The notes under the pieces: generated by a model | What the model was told of the DNA's origin: nothing | Databases searched by the model: none | Seen by the model: the letters and a program-made list of their open reading frames with translations, nothing else | Shown here: piece by piece, positions 51,982-61,400 of the stretch | Position numbering within the stretch: position 1 is the first letter of the stretch | How the letters are laid out: the number at the start of each line of letters is the position of its first letter | Position numbers and translations under genes: made by a program | NCBI RefSeq assembly: GCF_900107535.1 | Contig: NZ_FNRA01000011.1 | Coordinates: 62,001 to 126,000 of the forward strand | Reading direction: 5' to 3' | DNA from: Pedobacter hartonius | GTDB lineage: Bacteria; Bacteroidota; Bacteroidia; Sphingobacteriales; Sphingobacteriaceae | DNA length: 64,000 nucleotides

Positions 51982-52866
51982 ATGTCAGTTGAATCCTTTT
52001 TAACATATATCCAGCACGAGAAGCGTTATTCTCCACATACCGTACTCGCCTACAGAACGGATCTCCTGCATTTTGCCGGCTTTATGGCTGGAACCTATGA
52101 GATGCAGCCCGAAGATGCCAGACATGTGCACATACGTGATTATATGGTGCGCCTGATGGAAGAACAGATCGGTGCAAACTCCATCGGCAGGAAATTGTCC
52201 AGTCTCCGCAGCTTTTATAAATATCTCTACCGGCGTAAGGTCATTGCGGCAAGCCCGATGTCAATGATCAAAGCACCGAAAGTACCTGAACGTTTACCGG
52301 TCTTCGTGGACGAAGAAAGACTGAACTACCTCCTGGATTCAGGAGAGTTCTTTGATGAGAGCTTTCCCTCGGTACGGGATAAGGTCGTCATCGAGATGCT
52401 TTTTGGTACAGGGATGCGTTTGGCTGAACTGTTGGGTTTGCAGGCAGCTGATATTGATTTTTATGAAGAAACGGTCAGGGTTTTGGGAAAAAGAAAAAAA
52501 GAAAGAATTATTCCTTTGCCCAAACAGCTTGTACTTCAGCTAAAAACGTATATTGAACTAAAATCGTTGCAGAAATTTAATAACAAAAGCGAAGGCTTAT
52601 TCGTTACAAATAAAGGAGCACCGGTTTACCCGCTGTTCATTTACAAGATCGTAAATAGTTATTTGACGTATATTTCCACACAGGACAAGAAAAGCCCTCA
52701 TGTATTGCGGCATTCTTATGCCACAAGCCTGCTGAACAGGGGAGCGGATCTGAATGCGATTAAGGAGTTACTTGGCCATGCCAGTCTGGCGGCTACACAG
52801 GTGTACACACACAATTCAATCGAAAGATTAAAAACAATATATAAACAAGCCCATCCAAAGGCATAA
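51982..52866 (+). CDS. xerC: XerC/XerD-type tyrosine recombinase
   Basis: 294 residues. The N-terminal SAM-like core-binding domain (about 1-85) contains EKRYSPHTVLAYRTDL. The catalytic domain has the Arg in GTGMRLAELLG, HVLRHSYATSLL with His-x-x-Arg order LRHS, a GHAS His, and the Tyr nucleophile in TQVYTH. Xer proteins resolve chromosome dimers at dif. XerC versus XerD cannot be decided from the sequence alone. It lies between rpsU and hpf with a 14-nt gap to hpf. Confidence 0.9.
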   Translation: MSVESFLTYIQHEKRYSPHTVLAYRTDLLHFAGFMAGTYEMQPEDARHVHIRDYMVRLMEEQIGANSIGRKLSSLRSFYKYLYRRKVIAASPMSMIKAPKVPERLPVFVDEERLNYLLDSGEFFDESFPSVRDKVVIEMLFGTGMRLAELLGLQAADIDFYEETVRVLGKRKKERIIPLPKQLVLQLKTYIELKSLQKFNNKSEGLFVTNKGAPVYPLFIYKIVNSYLTYISTQDKKSPHVLRHSYATSLLNRGADLNAIKELLGHASLAATQVYTHNSIERLKTIYKQAHPKA

Positions 52867-52868
52867 AA

Positions 52869-52875
52869 AAGGAGG
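52869..52875 (+). promoter_or_regulatory. strong Shine-Dalgarno of hpf
   Basis: AAGGAGG, with GGAGG at 52871-52875, 5 nt before the hpf ATG: ideal spacing. Unusual for this genome type and shared only with rpsU in this window. Confidence 0.85.
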
Positions 52876-52880
52876 AAAAC

Positions 52881-53228
52881 ATGAAAATTACAGTTCAATC
52901 GATCCATTTCAATGCAGACCACAAATTGTTAGATTTTATTCAAAAGAAAGTTGACAAGCTGGAGCAGTTCCACGACCAGATCATTAGTGGAGAAGTCTAT
53001 TTGAAATTAGAGAATGTAGATGATGAGGCTAACAAAATAAGTGAGATAAAACTGAGCGTACCGGGCGGAGTATTGTTTGCAAAGGAACAATGCAAGAGCT
53101 TCGAAGAGGCGACGGATTTATCAATTGAATCGTTAAAAAAACAAATAACTAAACATAAAGATAAAACAAGAGCAAAACTTTCAGAGCATAAAGCTTTGCT
53201 GAATGCGAATGAAGTGACTGATTATTAG
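52881..53228 (+). CDS. hpf: short ribosome hibernation factor (HPF/RaiA)
   Basis: 115 residues. beta-alpha-beta fold typical of the family: MKITVQSIHFNADHKLLDFI, KKVDKLEQFHDQI, then GVLFAKEQCKSFEEATDLSIESLKKQ. Short form without the C-terminal dimerisation domain. It binds the 30S decoding region and stabilises inactive ribosomes. Co-transcribed with the Xer gene or from a nearby promoter; ends at a terminator. Confidence 0.92.
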   Translation: MKITVQSIHFNADHKLLDFIQKKVDKLEQFHDQIISGEVYLKLENVDDEANKISEIKLSVPGGVLFAKEQCKSFEEATDLSIESLKKQITKHKDKTRAKLSEHKALLNANEVTDY

Positions 53229-53253
53229 GATACTATTTTCAGAACTTTTGAAG

Positions 53254-53290
53254 AAAAAACCAGCAGCAATAAAACTGCTGGTTTTTTTTT
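53254..53290 (+). terminator. terminator after hpf
   Basis: AAAAAACCAGCAG pairs with CTGCTGGTTTTTT around an 8-nt loop, with a long T-run. Confidence 0.9.
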
Positions 53291-53299
53291 GAAAATAGT

Positions 53300-53330
53300 T
53301 TTGCAAGTAACGATTATTCTTGTAGATTTG
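53300..53330 (+). promoter_or_regulatory. promoter of the tRNA-tuf operon
   Basis: TTTG at 53300-53303 and TAGATTTG at 53323-53330 with a 19-nt spacer, an excellent Bacteroidota promoter, about 70 nt before the first tRNA. Confidence 0.8.
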
Positions 53331-53405
53331 CATTCCAATTCGGAACAGGGGTTAACCCTTTAAGAGCTGGTTTGTTCTGTGAATGTTTAATAAAATATAA
53401 TAAAA

Positions 53406-53478
<73 letters not shown>

Positions 53479-53520
53479 CTTTTAAACCTGCATCGCAAGA
53501 TGAGACGGTTTAGGAGAAAT

Positions 53521-53603
53521 GGGGGGATACCAGAGTGGCCAAATGGGACAGACTGTAACTCTGTTGTCGCGAGACTTCGAAGGTTCGAATCCTTCTCCCC
53601 CCA
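53521..53603 (+). tRNA. tRNA-Tyr(GTA)
   Basis: 83 nt with a long variable arm (class II). Acceptor GGGGGGA/TCCCCCC, anticodon loop CTGTAAC (GTA), T-loop GGTTCGAATCC. CCA not encoded. Confidence 0.95.
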
Positions 53604-53616
53604 CTTTATAATAAAA

Positions 53617-53689
53617 GCGAAAGTAGCTCAGTTGGTAGAGCGATAGCCTTCCAAGCTATAGGTCGCGAGTTCGAACCTCGTCTTTCGCT
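53617..53689 (+). tRNA. tRNA-Gly(TCC)
   Basis: 73 nt. Acceptor GCGAAAG/CTTTCGC, anticodon loop CTTCCAA (TCC), T-loop AGTTCGAACCT. CCA not encoded. Confidence 0.96.
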
Positions 53690-53770
53690 CTTACATTCAA
53701 AGGGCAGTCGGCAGGATGGTCACAGTTTAAATGCCAGACCGGTATTGGGATTGTGAAGAGAATTAAAAAA

Positions 53771-53842
<72 letters not shown>

Positions 53843-53971
53843 CAGGAATAAAAATAAACGAGGCTTTGTTAACTCTGTTAGTATATACAGAATCAACAAG
53901 GTTTTTTGTATTGAAATTGTATCATAACAATAATTAAAAATAAAAGTTAACCTACTAATAAGTATAAAAAC

Positions 53972-55159
53972 ATGGCAAAAGAAAAGTTTGACCGCAGCAA
54001 GCCGCACTTAAACATCGGCACTATCGGTCACGTTGACCACGGTAAAACAACCTTAACAGCAGCTATCACTAAAGTGTTATCTGATGCTGGTTTATCTGAG
54101 GCGCGTTCATTTGATTCAATTGACTCTGCTCCAGAGGAAAAAGAAAGAGGTATCACGATTAACACTGCACACGTTGAGTATTCAACAGCTAACCGTCACT
54201 ATGCACACGTTGACTGTCCAGGTCACGCGGATTACGTGAAAAACATGGTTACTGGAGCTGCGCAAATGGATGGTGCTATTATCGTTGTAGCTGCTACAGA
54301 CGGTCCTATGCCACAAACTCGCGAGCACATTCTATTGGCTCGTCAGGTAGGTGTACCTTCATTGGTAGTGTTCATGAACAAAGTGGATATGGTTGACGAT
54401 CCTGAATTACTTGAATTAGTAGAGATGGAAGTTCGTGAATTGTTATCTTTCTATGATTTCCCTGGTGATGACATTCCTGTTATTCAAGGTTCTGCCTTAG
54501 GTGGTTTGAACGGTGATGAGAAATGGGTTGGAAAAATCATGGAATTAATGGACGCTGTAGATAGCTACATTCCAATTCCTCCACGTTTAACTGAGCTTCC
54601 ATTCCTGATGCCGGTTGAGGACGTATTCTCGATCACTGGTCGTGGTACTGTTGCAACTGGTCGTATCGAGCGTGGTGTAATCAACTCTGGAGATCCTGTT
54701 GAGATCCTGGGTATGGGTGCCGAAAATCTTAAATCAACTGTAACAGGTGTTGAGATGTTCCGTAAGATCCTTGATTATGGTGAAGCAGGTGATAACGTAG
54801 GTTTGTTGTTACGTGGTATTGAGAAAACTGATATCCGTCGTGGTATGGTTATCTGTAAACCAGGTTCTGTAACTCCTCACACAGATTTCAAAGCTGAGAT
54901 CTATGTATTATCAAAAGCTGAAGGTGGACGTCACACTCCATTCTTTAACAAATACCGTCCGCAATTCTATTTCCGTACCACAGACGTAACAGGAGAAATC
55001 ACGTTACAAGAAGGAACTGAAATGGTTATGCCAGGTGATAACGTTACGATCAATGTTAAATTGATCAACGCAATCGCAATGGAAAAAGGTCTTCGTTTCG
55101 CTATCCGTGAGGGTGGTAGAACAGTAGGAGCTGGTCAGGTAACTGAAATTGTAAAATAA
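53972..55159 (+). CDS. tuf: elongation factor Tu
   Basis: 395 residues. G1 GHVDHGKTT, G2 region RGITINTAHVEY, G3 DCPGHADY, G4 NKVD, then domains II and III ending in GRTVGAGQVTEIVK. It delivers aminoacyl-tRNA to the ribosome. It follows the Thr-Tyr-Gly-Thr tRNA cluster, the same order as E. coli thrU-tyrU-glyT-thrT-tufB, and is followed by a hairpin and tRNA-Trp. Confidence 0.98.
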   Translation: MAKEKFDRSKPHLNIGTIGHVDHGKTTLTAAITKVLSDAGLSEARSFDSIDSAPEEKERGITINTAHVEYSTANRHYAHVDCPGHADYVKNMVTGAAQMDGAIIVVAATDGPMPQTREHILLARQVGVPSLVVFMNKVDMVDDPELLELVEMEVRELLSFYDFPGDDIPVIQGSALGGLNGDEKWVGKIMELMDAVDSYIPIPPRLTELPFLMPVEDVFSITGRGTVATGRIERGVINSGDPVEILGMGAENLKSTVTGVEMFRKILDYGEAGDNVGLLLRGIEKTDIRRGMVICKPGSVTPHTDFKAEIYVLSKAEGGRHTPFFNKYRPQFYFRTTDVTGEITLQEGTEMVMPGDNVTINVKLINAIAMEKGLRFAIREGGRTVGAGQVTEIVK

Positions 55160-55196
55160 TTTTAACTCCCTCCGGGGATGTGAAATTAGAAATAAT

Positions 55197-55230
55197 ACAA
55201 AGTACCCGGGATAACGCCTGGGTACTTTGT
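55197..55230 (+). terminator. hairpin after tuf
   Basis: ACAAAGTACCCGGG pairs with CCTGGGTACTTTGT (one G-U-type pair) around a 6-nt loop. No long T-run follows, so termination may be partial. Confidence 0.7.
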
Positions 55231-55270
55231 TCTAAAAATGTTTGTATCGGCCTCCGGGTTGATCGTATAC

Positions 55271-55341
55271 ACGGGAATAGTTCAACGGTAGAATAGAGGT
55301 CTCCAAAACCTTTGATCAGGGTTCGAATCCTTGTTCCCGTG
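55271..55341 (+). tRNA. tRNA-Trp(CCA)
   Basis: 71 nt. Acceptor ACGGGAA/TTCCCGT with G discriminator, anticodon loop with CCA (TCTCCAAAA), T-loop GGTTCGAATCC. CCA end not encoded. It lies just ahead of secE. Confidence 0.95.
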
Positions 55342-55354
55342 CAAAAACTTAGAT

Positions 55355-55552
55355 ATGGCTAGCATAGTTCAATTTATTAAAGAATCGTATGAGGAAATGA
55401 CCCAGAAGGTTACCTGGCCTACGTGGGGAGAGCTGCAAAGCTCTGCAGTACTGGTTCTGGTAGCATCTATGATCATTGCAGTAGTTATTTTTGCAATGGA
55501 TAAAGGGTCTACGTTTGTTTTAGATACTTTTTATAAATCACTTTCTAATTAA
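55355..55552 (+). CDS. secE: preprotein translocase subunit SecE
   Basis: 65 residues from the ATG at 55355, 13 nt after tRNA-Trp; an earlier frame start lies within the tRNA. FIKESYEEMTQKVTWPTWGEL is the SecE signature, followed by one membrane helix. Part of SecYEG in the inner membrane; 8 nt before nusG. Confidence 0.95.
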   Translation: MASIVQFIKESYEEMTQKVTWPTWGELQSSAVLVLVASMIIAVVIFAMDKGSTFVLDTFYKSLSN

Positions 55553-55560
55553 ATAGCTAA

Positions 55561-56103
55561 ATGAACGATCAGCTAAAATGGTATGTAGTGAGGGCGGTAA
55601 GCGGAAAAGAGAAGAAGGTAAAACAGTATATCGATTCTGAAATAAGTCGTTTAGGTTTTTCTCATCTCGTTCCTCAGGTATTGATTCCGATGGAAAAATA
55701 CTACCAGATGAAAGAGGGTAAAAAGATTGCAAAAGAGCGTAACTTTTACCCCGGATACGTTTTGATTGAAGCTACATTGGATGGTGAGCTGGAACACATT
55801 ATTAAAAATGTAAACAGCGTTATCGGTTTCTTAGGTGATAAAGGCGGCAATCCGGTTCCGATGCGTCAGGCAGAGGTGAACCGTATTCTTGGTAAAGTAG
55901 ATGAAATGAGCCAGCAGGGTGAAACCATGAATGTGGCTTATTATGTTGGAGAGAACGTTAAAGTAATGGACGGGCCTTTCAACGGATTTACCGGGGTGAT
56001 TGAAGAAGTGAACGAAGAGAAAAAGAAATTAAAAGTTATGGTGAAGATCTTCGGAAGGAAAACTCCTCTGGAACTGAACTATATGCAAGTAGAAAAAGAA
56101 TAG
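55561..56103 (+). CDS. nusG: transcription elongation/termination factor NusG
   Basis: 180 residues. NGN domain KWYVVRAVSGKEKKVKQYI and FYPGYVLIEA, then a C-terminal KOW domain with GENVKVMDGPFNGFTGVIEEVN. It binds RNA polymerase and links it with Rho or ribosomes. Confidence 0.97.
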   Translation: MNDQLKWYVVRAVSGKEKKVKQYIDSEISRLGFSHLVPQVLIPMEKYYQMKEGKKIAKERNFYPGYVLIEATLDGELEHIIKNVNSVIGFLGDKGGNPVPMRQAEVNRILGKVDEMSQQGETMNVAYYVGENVKVMDGPFNGFTGVIEEVNEEKKKLKVMVKIFGRKTPLELNYMQVEKE

Positions 56104-56180
56104 AATACTATTATAAAGACCTTAAATGTTACATGCTTCCAACATTTTAACATTGAGTATTACAATTAACAAAACAGAAA

Positions 56181-56624
56181 ATGGCAAAAGAAGTCAGTGC
56201 GCTTGTTAAATTACAAATCAAGGGTGGAGCTGCAAATCCATCACCACCGGTAGGACCTGCATTGGGTGCTAAAGGGGTGAACATTATGGAGTTTTGCAAG
56301 CAGTTTAACGCTCGTACCCAAGATAAGCCTGGTAAAGTATTACCCGTTGTAATTACTGTTTATGCTGACAAGTCGTTCGAATTCATCATCAAAACCCCTC
56401 CGGTTGCTATCCAGTTAAAAGATGCGACTAAATTAACGAGTGGTTCTGCTGAGCCCAACCGTAAGAAAGTTGGTTCGGTGACTTGGGATCAGGTTAAGTC
56501 AATTGCTGAAGATAAAATGACTGATTTAAATGCTTTCACTATCGAATCGGCAATGAGTATGGTTGCCGGTACAGCACGCAGTATGGGAATCACCGTTAGC
56601 GGCGATGCACCCTGGACAAATTAA
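56181..56624 (+). CDS. rplK: 50S ribosomal protein uL11
   Basis: 147 residues; LQIKGGAANPSPPVGPALGAKGVNIMEF in two parts, PPVAIQLKDA, and the C-terminal ARSMGITV. Binds the GTPase-associated centre of 23S rRNA. Confidence 0.98.
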   Translation: MAKEVSALVKLQIKGGAANPSPPVGPALGAKGVNIMEFCKQFNARTQDKPGKVLPVVITVYADKSFEFIIKTPPVAIQLKDATKLTSGSAEPNRKKVGSVTWDQVKSIAEDKMTDLNAFTIESAMSMVAGTARSMGITVSGDAPWTN

Positions 56625-56647
56625 TTAACAAAAAACAGTTTACAACA

Positions 56648-57346
56648 GTGGCTAAATTAACAAAAAATCAAAAAAAGGCACATGCTAAACTAGAAATCGG
56701 TAAAACGTATTCTTTACAGGATGCGGCTGCTTTGGTAAAAGAGATCACAACTACCAAATTTGATGCTTCGGTTGATATCGACATCTCATTAGGCGTTGAT
56801 CCGCGTAAAGCGAATCAAATGGTTCGTGGAATCGCAACTTTACCACACGGTACAGGTAAAACTGTACGTGTATTAGTTCTTTGTAATCCTGATAAGGAAG
56901 AAGAAGCTAAAGCGGCAGGAGCAGATTTCGTAGGTTTGGATGAATATGTAGCCAAGATTGAAGGTGGATGGACTGATGTTGACATTATTATCACTACTCC
57001 TGCTTGTATGGCAAAAGTAGGTAAACTGGGCCGCGTTTTAGGTCCACGTAACCTTATGCCAAACCCTAAATCAGGAACTGTTACCAACGATGTTGGAAAA
57101 GCAGTTACTGACGTAAAAGGCGGTAAGATTGATTTTAAAGTTGACAAAAGTGGTATCATTCATGCTTCAGTAGGAAAAGTATCATTCCCAGCGGAAAAAA
57201 TATATGAAAATGCATTAGAAGTACTTCAGGTAATTTCTAAGCTTAAACCATCTGCTGCTAAAGGAACTTATTTTAAAAGCATTCACGTGTCTTCTACAAT
57301 GAGTCCCGGAATTGCAATCGAAACTAAATCAGTAGCGGGTATCTAA
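56648..57346 (+). CDS. rplA: 50S ribosomal protein uL1
   Basis: 232 residues with a GTG start, 23 nt after rplK. VDPRKANQMVRGIATLPHGTG in two parts, and GRVLGPRNLMPNPKSGTVT are the family signatures. Forms the L1 stalk; commonly the translational autoregulator of the rplK-rplA pair. Confidence 0.98.
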   Translation: MAKLTKNQKKAHAKLEIGKTYSLQDAAALVKEITTTKFDASVDIDISLGVDPRKANQMVRGIATLPHGTGKTVRVLVLCNPDKEEEAKAAGADFVGLDEYVAKIEGGWTDVDIIITTPACMAKVGKLGRVLGPRNLMPNPKSGTVTNDVGKAVTDVKGGKIDFKVDKSGIIHASVGKVSFPAEKIYENALEVLQVISKLKPSAAKGTYFKSIHVSSTMSPGIAIETKSVAGI

Positions 57347-57348
57347 TT

Positions 57349-57873
57349 ATGAACAGAGAAGAAAAAAACGAAGTAGTTTCGGCTCTTCAAGAGAAGATGC
57401 AGGAATTTGGTAATTTTTATATTGCCGACACATCAAGCTTATCTGTTGAGAAAGTTAACAACATCCGTCGCAAATGTTTCGAAAGCGGTATTGAAATGCA
57501 GGTTGCTAAAAATACTTTGATCAGAAAAGCGATCGAAGGATTGGAAGGCGATAACTCAGATATTTTCGCAGCTTTAAAAGGCCAGTCAGCGATCCTATTC
57601 TCAAAAACAGGTAATGGTCCGGCTAAGCTGATCAAAGCCCTGAGAAAAGGTGGCGTTGAGAAACCATTATTAAAAGCAGCATTCATCGACACAGCGATAT
57701 ATGTCGGAGATAATCATTTAGATGCATTAGTAAGCTTGAAATCAAGAGAAGAGCTTATCGGAGACATCATTGGCTTGTTACAATCACCAGCTAAAAATGT
57801 TATTTCTGCCCTTAAATCAAGTGGTGGTAAAATTGCAGGAATTGTTAAAACTCTTCAGGAAAGAGAAGGTTAA
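57349..57873 (+). CDS. rplJ: 50S ribosomal protein uL10
   Basis: 174 residues, 2 nt after rplA. NREEKNEVVSALQEKM, VNNIRRKCFESGIEMQVAKN and a C-terminal helix that binds L7/L12 (VISALKSSGGKIAGIVKTL). Base of the L7/L12 stalk. Confidence 0.97.
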   Translation: MNREEKNEVVSALQEKMQEFGNFYIADTSSLSVEKVNNIRRKCFESGIEMQVAKNTLIRKAIEGLEGDNSDIFAALKGQSAILFSKTGNGPAKLIKALRKGGVEKPLLKAAFIDTAIYVGDNHLDALVSLKSREELIGDIIGLLQSPAKNVISALKSSGGKIAGIVKTLQEREG

Positions 57874-57936
57874 GGAACACCTTATAAGTTCTATATTAAT
57901 AAATTCATTTACGTAAAATATTTAAAACTCTATAAA

Positions 57937-58311
57937 ATGGCAGATTTAAAAGCGTTTGCTGAGCAATTGGTAAACTTAACAGTTAAAGAAGTTAACGAAT
58001 TAGCTCAAATCCTTAAAGACGAGTATGGTATCGAACCAGCTGCTGCTGCAGTTGCTGTTGCAGGTCCTGCTGGTGATGCTGCTCCTGTGGCTGAAGAAAA
58101 ATCTACTTTCGATGTAATCCTGAAAGAAGCTGGTGGTGCTAAACTGGCAGTTGTTAAGTTGGTAAAAGACTTAACAGGATTAGGTTTGAAAGAAGCTAAA
58201 GACTTAGTTGATGGTGCACCAAAAGAAGTTAAAACTGGTGTTTCTAAAGACGAAGCTGAAGCTTTGAAAAAACAATTAGAAGAAGCTGGAGCGGTAGTTG
58301 AGATTAAGTAA
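57937..58311 (+). CDS. rplL: 50S ribosomal protein bL12
   Basis: 124 residues. N-terminal dimerisation domain, Ala-rich hinge (AAAAVAVAGPAGDAAP), and C-terminal domain EEKSTFDVILKEAG, VKDLTGLGLKEAKDLVDGAP. Recruits translation factors. Confidence 0.98.
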   Translation: MADLKAFAEQLVNLTVKEVNELAQILKDEYGIEPAAAAVAVAGPAGDAAPVAEEKSTFDVILKEAGGAKLAVVKLVKDLTGLGLKEAKDLVDGAPKEVKTGVSKDEAEALKKQLEEAGAVVEIK

Positions 58312-58338
58312 TCACTTAATTTTAATATAACTTCAAAC

Positions 58339-58368
58339 ATAGACTCCGACTGTATAGTCGGAGTCTAT
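58339..58368 (+). terminator. rplL-rpoB intercistronic hairpin
   Basis: Perfect 13-bp stem ATAGACTCCGACT/AGTCGGAGTCTAT with a GTAT loop and no T-run: probably an attenuator or processing site that lowers rpoB relative to rplL. Confidence 0.7.
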
Positions 58369-58464
58369 ACCTGTTTATATACATTTCATCTAAGTTTGGT
58401 TGGTGGAATGTTCACGGCAAACCAAACAAATAGTTTATTCTTAAACTAAATTAACTTTAGTACC

Positions 58465-61400
58465 TTGGCAAATAAAGTCGACCAAAGAGTAAATTTTGCA
58501 CGTAGTAAGCACATCATAGATTACCCAGATTTTCTTGATGTACAGTTGCAATCATTCAGAGAATTTTTCCAGATAGAAACTACATCAGACAACCGTCATA
58601 CTGAAGGCTTGTTTAAGGTTTTTGCTGAGAACTTTCCAATCACTGATTCCAGGAATATTTTCGTTCTGGAATTCCTTGATTATTTTATTGACCCGCCGCG
58701 TTATGATATACCTGAGTGTATCGACCGTGGGTTAACTTATAGTGTTCCCTTAAAGGCAAAGTTGAAATTGTCTTGTAATGATGCGGAACACGAAGATTTT
58801 GAAACTATTATTCAGGATGTATATCTGGGAACTATTCCATATATGACTCCTAAAGGTACTTTCGTGATCAATGGTGCGGAGCGTGTAATTGTTTCCCAGT
58901 TACACAGGTCACCTGGTGTGTTCTTCGGCCAAAGCCGCCACACTAACGGTACCAAGCTTTACTCTGCCCGTGTAATCCCTTTCAAAGGATCATGGATAGA
59001 GTTTGCTACTGACGTGAACAATGTCATGTATGCTTACATTGACCGTAAGAAAAAGTTCCCGGTTACCACACTGCTGCGTGCGATCGGTTACGATTCTGAT
59101 AAGGACATTCTGGAACTGTTCGACCTTGCTGATGAAGTGAAGGTGAGCAAATCCGGTTTGAAAAAATACATCGGACGTAAACTTGCTGCAAGGGTTTTAA
59201 GAAAATGGGTTGAAGATTTTGTAGATGAAGATACCGGCGAGGTAGTTTCTATTGATCGTAACGAAGTGATCTTGGACAGGGATACTGTTTTAGAAGATGA
59301 ACACATTGATATGATCATTGACGCTGGTGTGAAAACCATTATCTTATCAAAAGATGACGGTGCAAGCCAGGCTGATTATACAATTATATATAATACATTA
59401 CAAAAGGATACTTCAAACTCTGAAAAAGAGGCGGTTGAAAACATCTATCGTGCTTTGCGTAACGCAGAACCACCTGATGAGGAAACTGCAAGAGGTATCA
59501 TCGAACGTTTGTTCTTCTCGGATAAACGTTATGACCTTGGAGATGTAGGACGTTACAGGATCAACCGTAAGTTGAAAATGGATACTCCTGATCATGTTAA
59601 AGTATTGACCAAAGCGGATATTATTGCGATTGTGAAATACCTGATCAAACTGATCAACTCCAAAGAAGAGGTGGATGATATTGACCACTTGTCAAACCGT
59701 CGTGTACGTACAGTAGGCGAGCAGTTATATGCTCAGTTTGGTGTAGGTCTGGCGCGTATGGCACGTACTATCCGTGAGCGGATGAACATCCGTGACAATG
59801 AAGTGTTCACACCAACAGATCTGATTAATGCCCGTACTTTATCGTCGGTTATTAACTCTTTCTTTGGTACCAACCAGTTGTCTCAGTTCATGGACCAGAC
59901 AAATCCTTTGGCAGAGATCACTCACAAACGTCGTTTGTCAGCCTTAGGCCCAGGTGGTCTGTCACGTGAAAGAGCAGGTTTCGAGGTGCGTGACGTTCAC
60001 TATACCCACTACGGCAGGTTGTGTACGATTGAAACACCGGAAGGACCGAACATTGGTTTGATCTCCTCTCTTTGTGTACATGCGAAAATCAATACATTAG
60101 GATTTATAGAAACGCCTTACAAAAAAGTTAAGGACGGTATCGTTGCTGTAGATGAAGATGTAATTTATCTTTCTGCGGAAGATGAAGATGGTAAAACCAT
60201 TGCACAGGCAAACGCTGAGTATGATGATAAAGGTAACTTCACTACCCCACGTGTGAAAGCACGTTACGAAGGTGACTTCCCGATTATTGAGCCTGAGAAA
60301 TTAGACTTAATGGACGTGGCCCCGAATCAGATTACTTCGATCGCTGCTTCACTGATTCCTTTCCTTGAGCATGATGATGCGAACAGGGCCCTGATGGGAT
60401 CCAACATGCAACGCCAGGCCGTACCTTTGTTACGTCCGGAAGCGCCAATCGTTGGAACTGGTCTGGAAGGCCGTGTAGCGCGTGACTCAAGAACACTGAT
60501 CAATGCTGAAGGCGATGGTGTTGTTGAATATGTAGATGCTAACGAAATCACCATTAAATATGTAAGAAACGATGCAGATCGTTTGGTATCATTTGAAGGT
60601 GACAGCAAAACTTATAAATTAATCAAATTCAAGAAAACCAACCAGAACACTTGTATCAACTTAAAACCAATCGTTAAGAAAGGCCAGAAAGTTGTTAAGG
60701 GACAAGTATTGTGTGAAGGTTATGCAACTGAAAATGGTGAGCTGGCATTAGGCCGTAACTTAAAAGTAGCGTTCATGCCTTGGCAGGGATACAACTTTGA
60801 GGATGCGATCGTGATCAGTGAGCGTATTGTTCGTGAGGACATCTTTACTTCACTGCATATTGAAGAGTTTGAACTGGAAGTGCGTGATACGAAACGCGGG
60901 GAAGAGGAATTAACACCGGATATCCCTAACGTTTCTGAAGAAGCAACAAAAGATTTAGATGAAAATGGTATCATCCGTATCGGTGCTGAAGTTAAAGAAG
61001 GCGATATCCTGATCGGTAAAATTACCCCTAAAGGTGAGTCAGACCCTTCTCCGGAAGAGAAACTGTTACGTGCGATCTTTGGAGATAAAGCAGGTGATGT
61101 GAAAGATGCATCGCTGAAAACTCCTCCTTCGATCAAAGGTGTGGTAATTGATACCAAATTATTCTCAAGAGCTAAGAAAACTACCAAAGCTGAAGAAAAA
61201 GCTGCGATAGAGAAATTAGACAAGAGATATAACCTGGCGACAACTAACCTGAAAAATGAGTTGGTTGAGAAATTATTCCAGATCGTGAACGGTAAAACAT
61301 CACAAGGTGTTTACAACGTTTACAAGGAATTGTTGTTCGCTAAAGGTGCTAAGTTTACACAGAAAAGTTTAGCTGATCTGGAATTTGCCCACATCAACCC

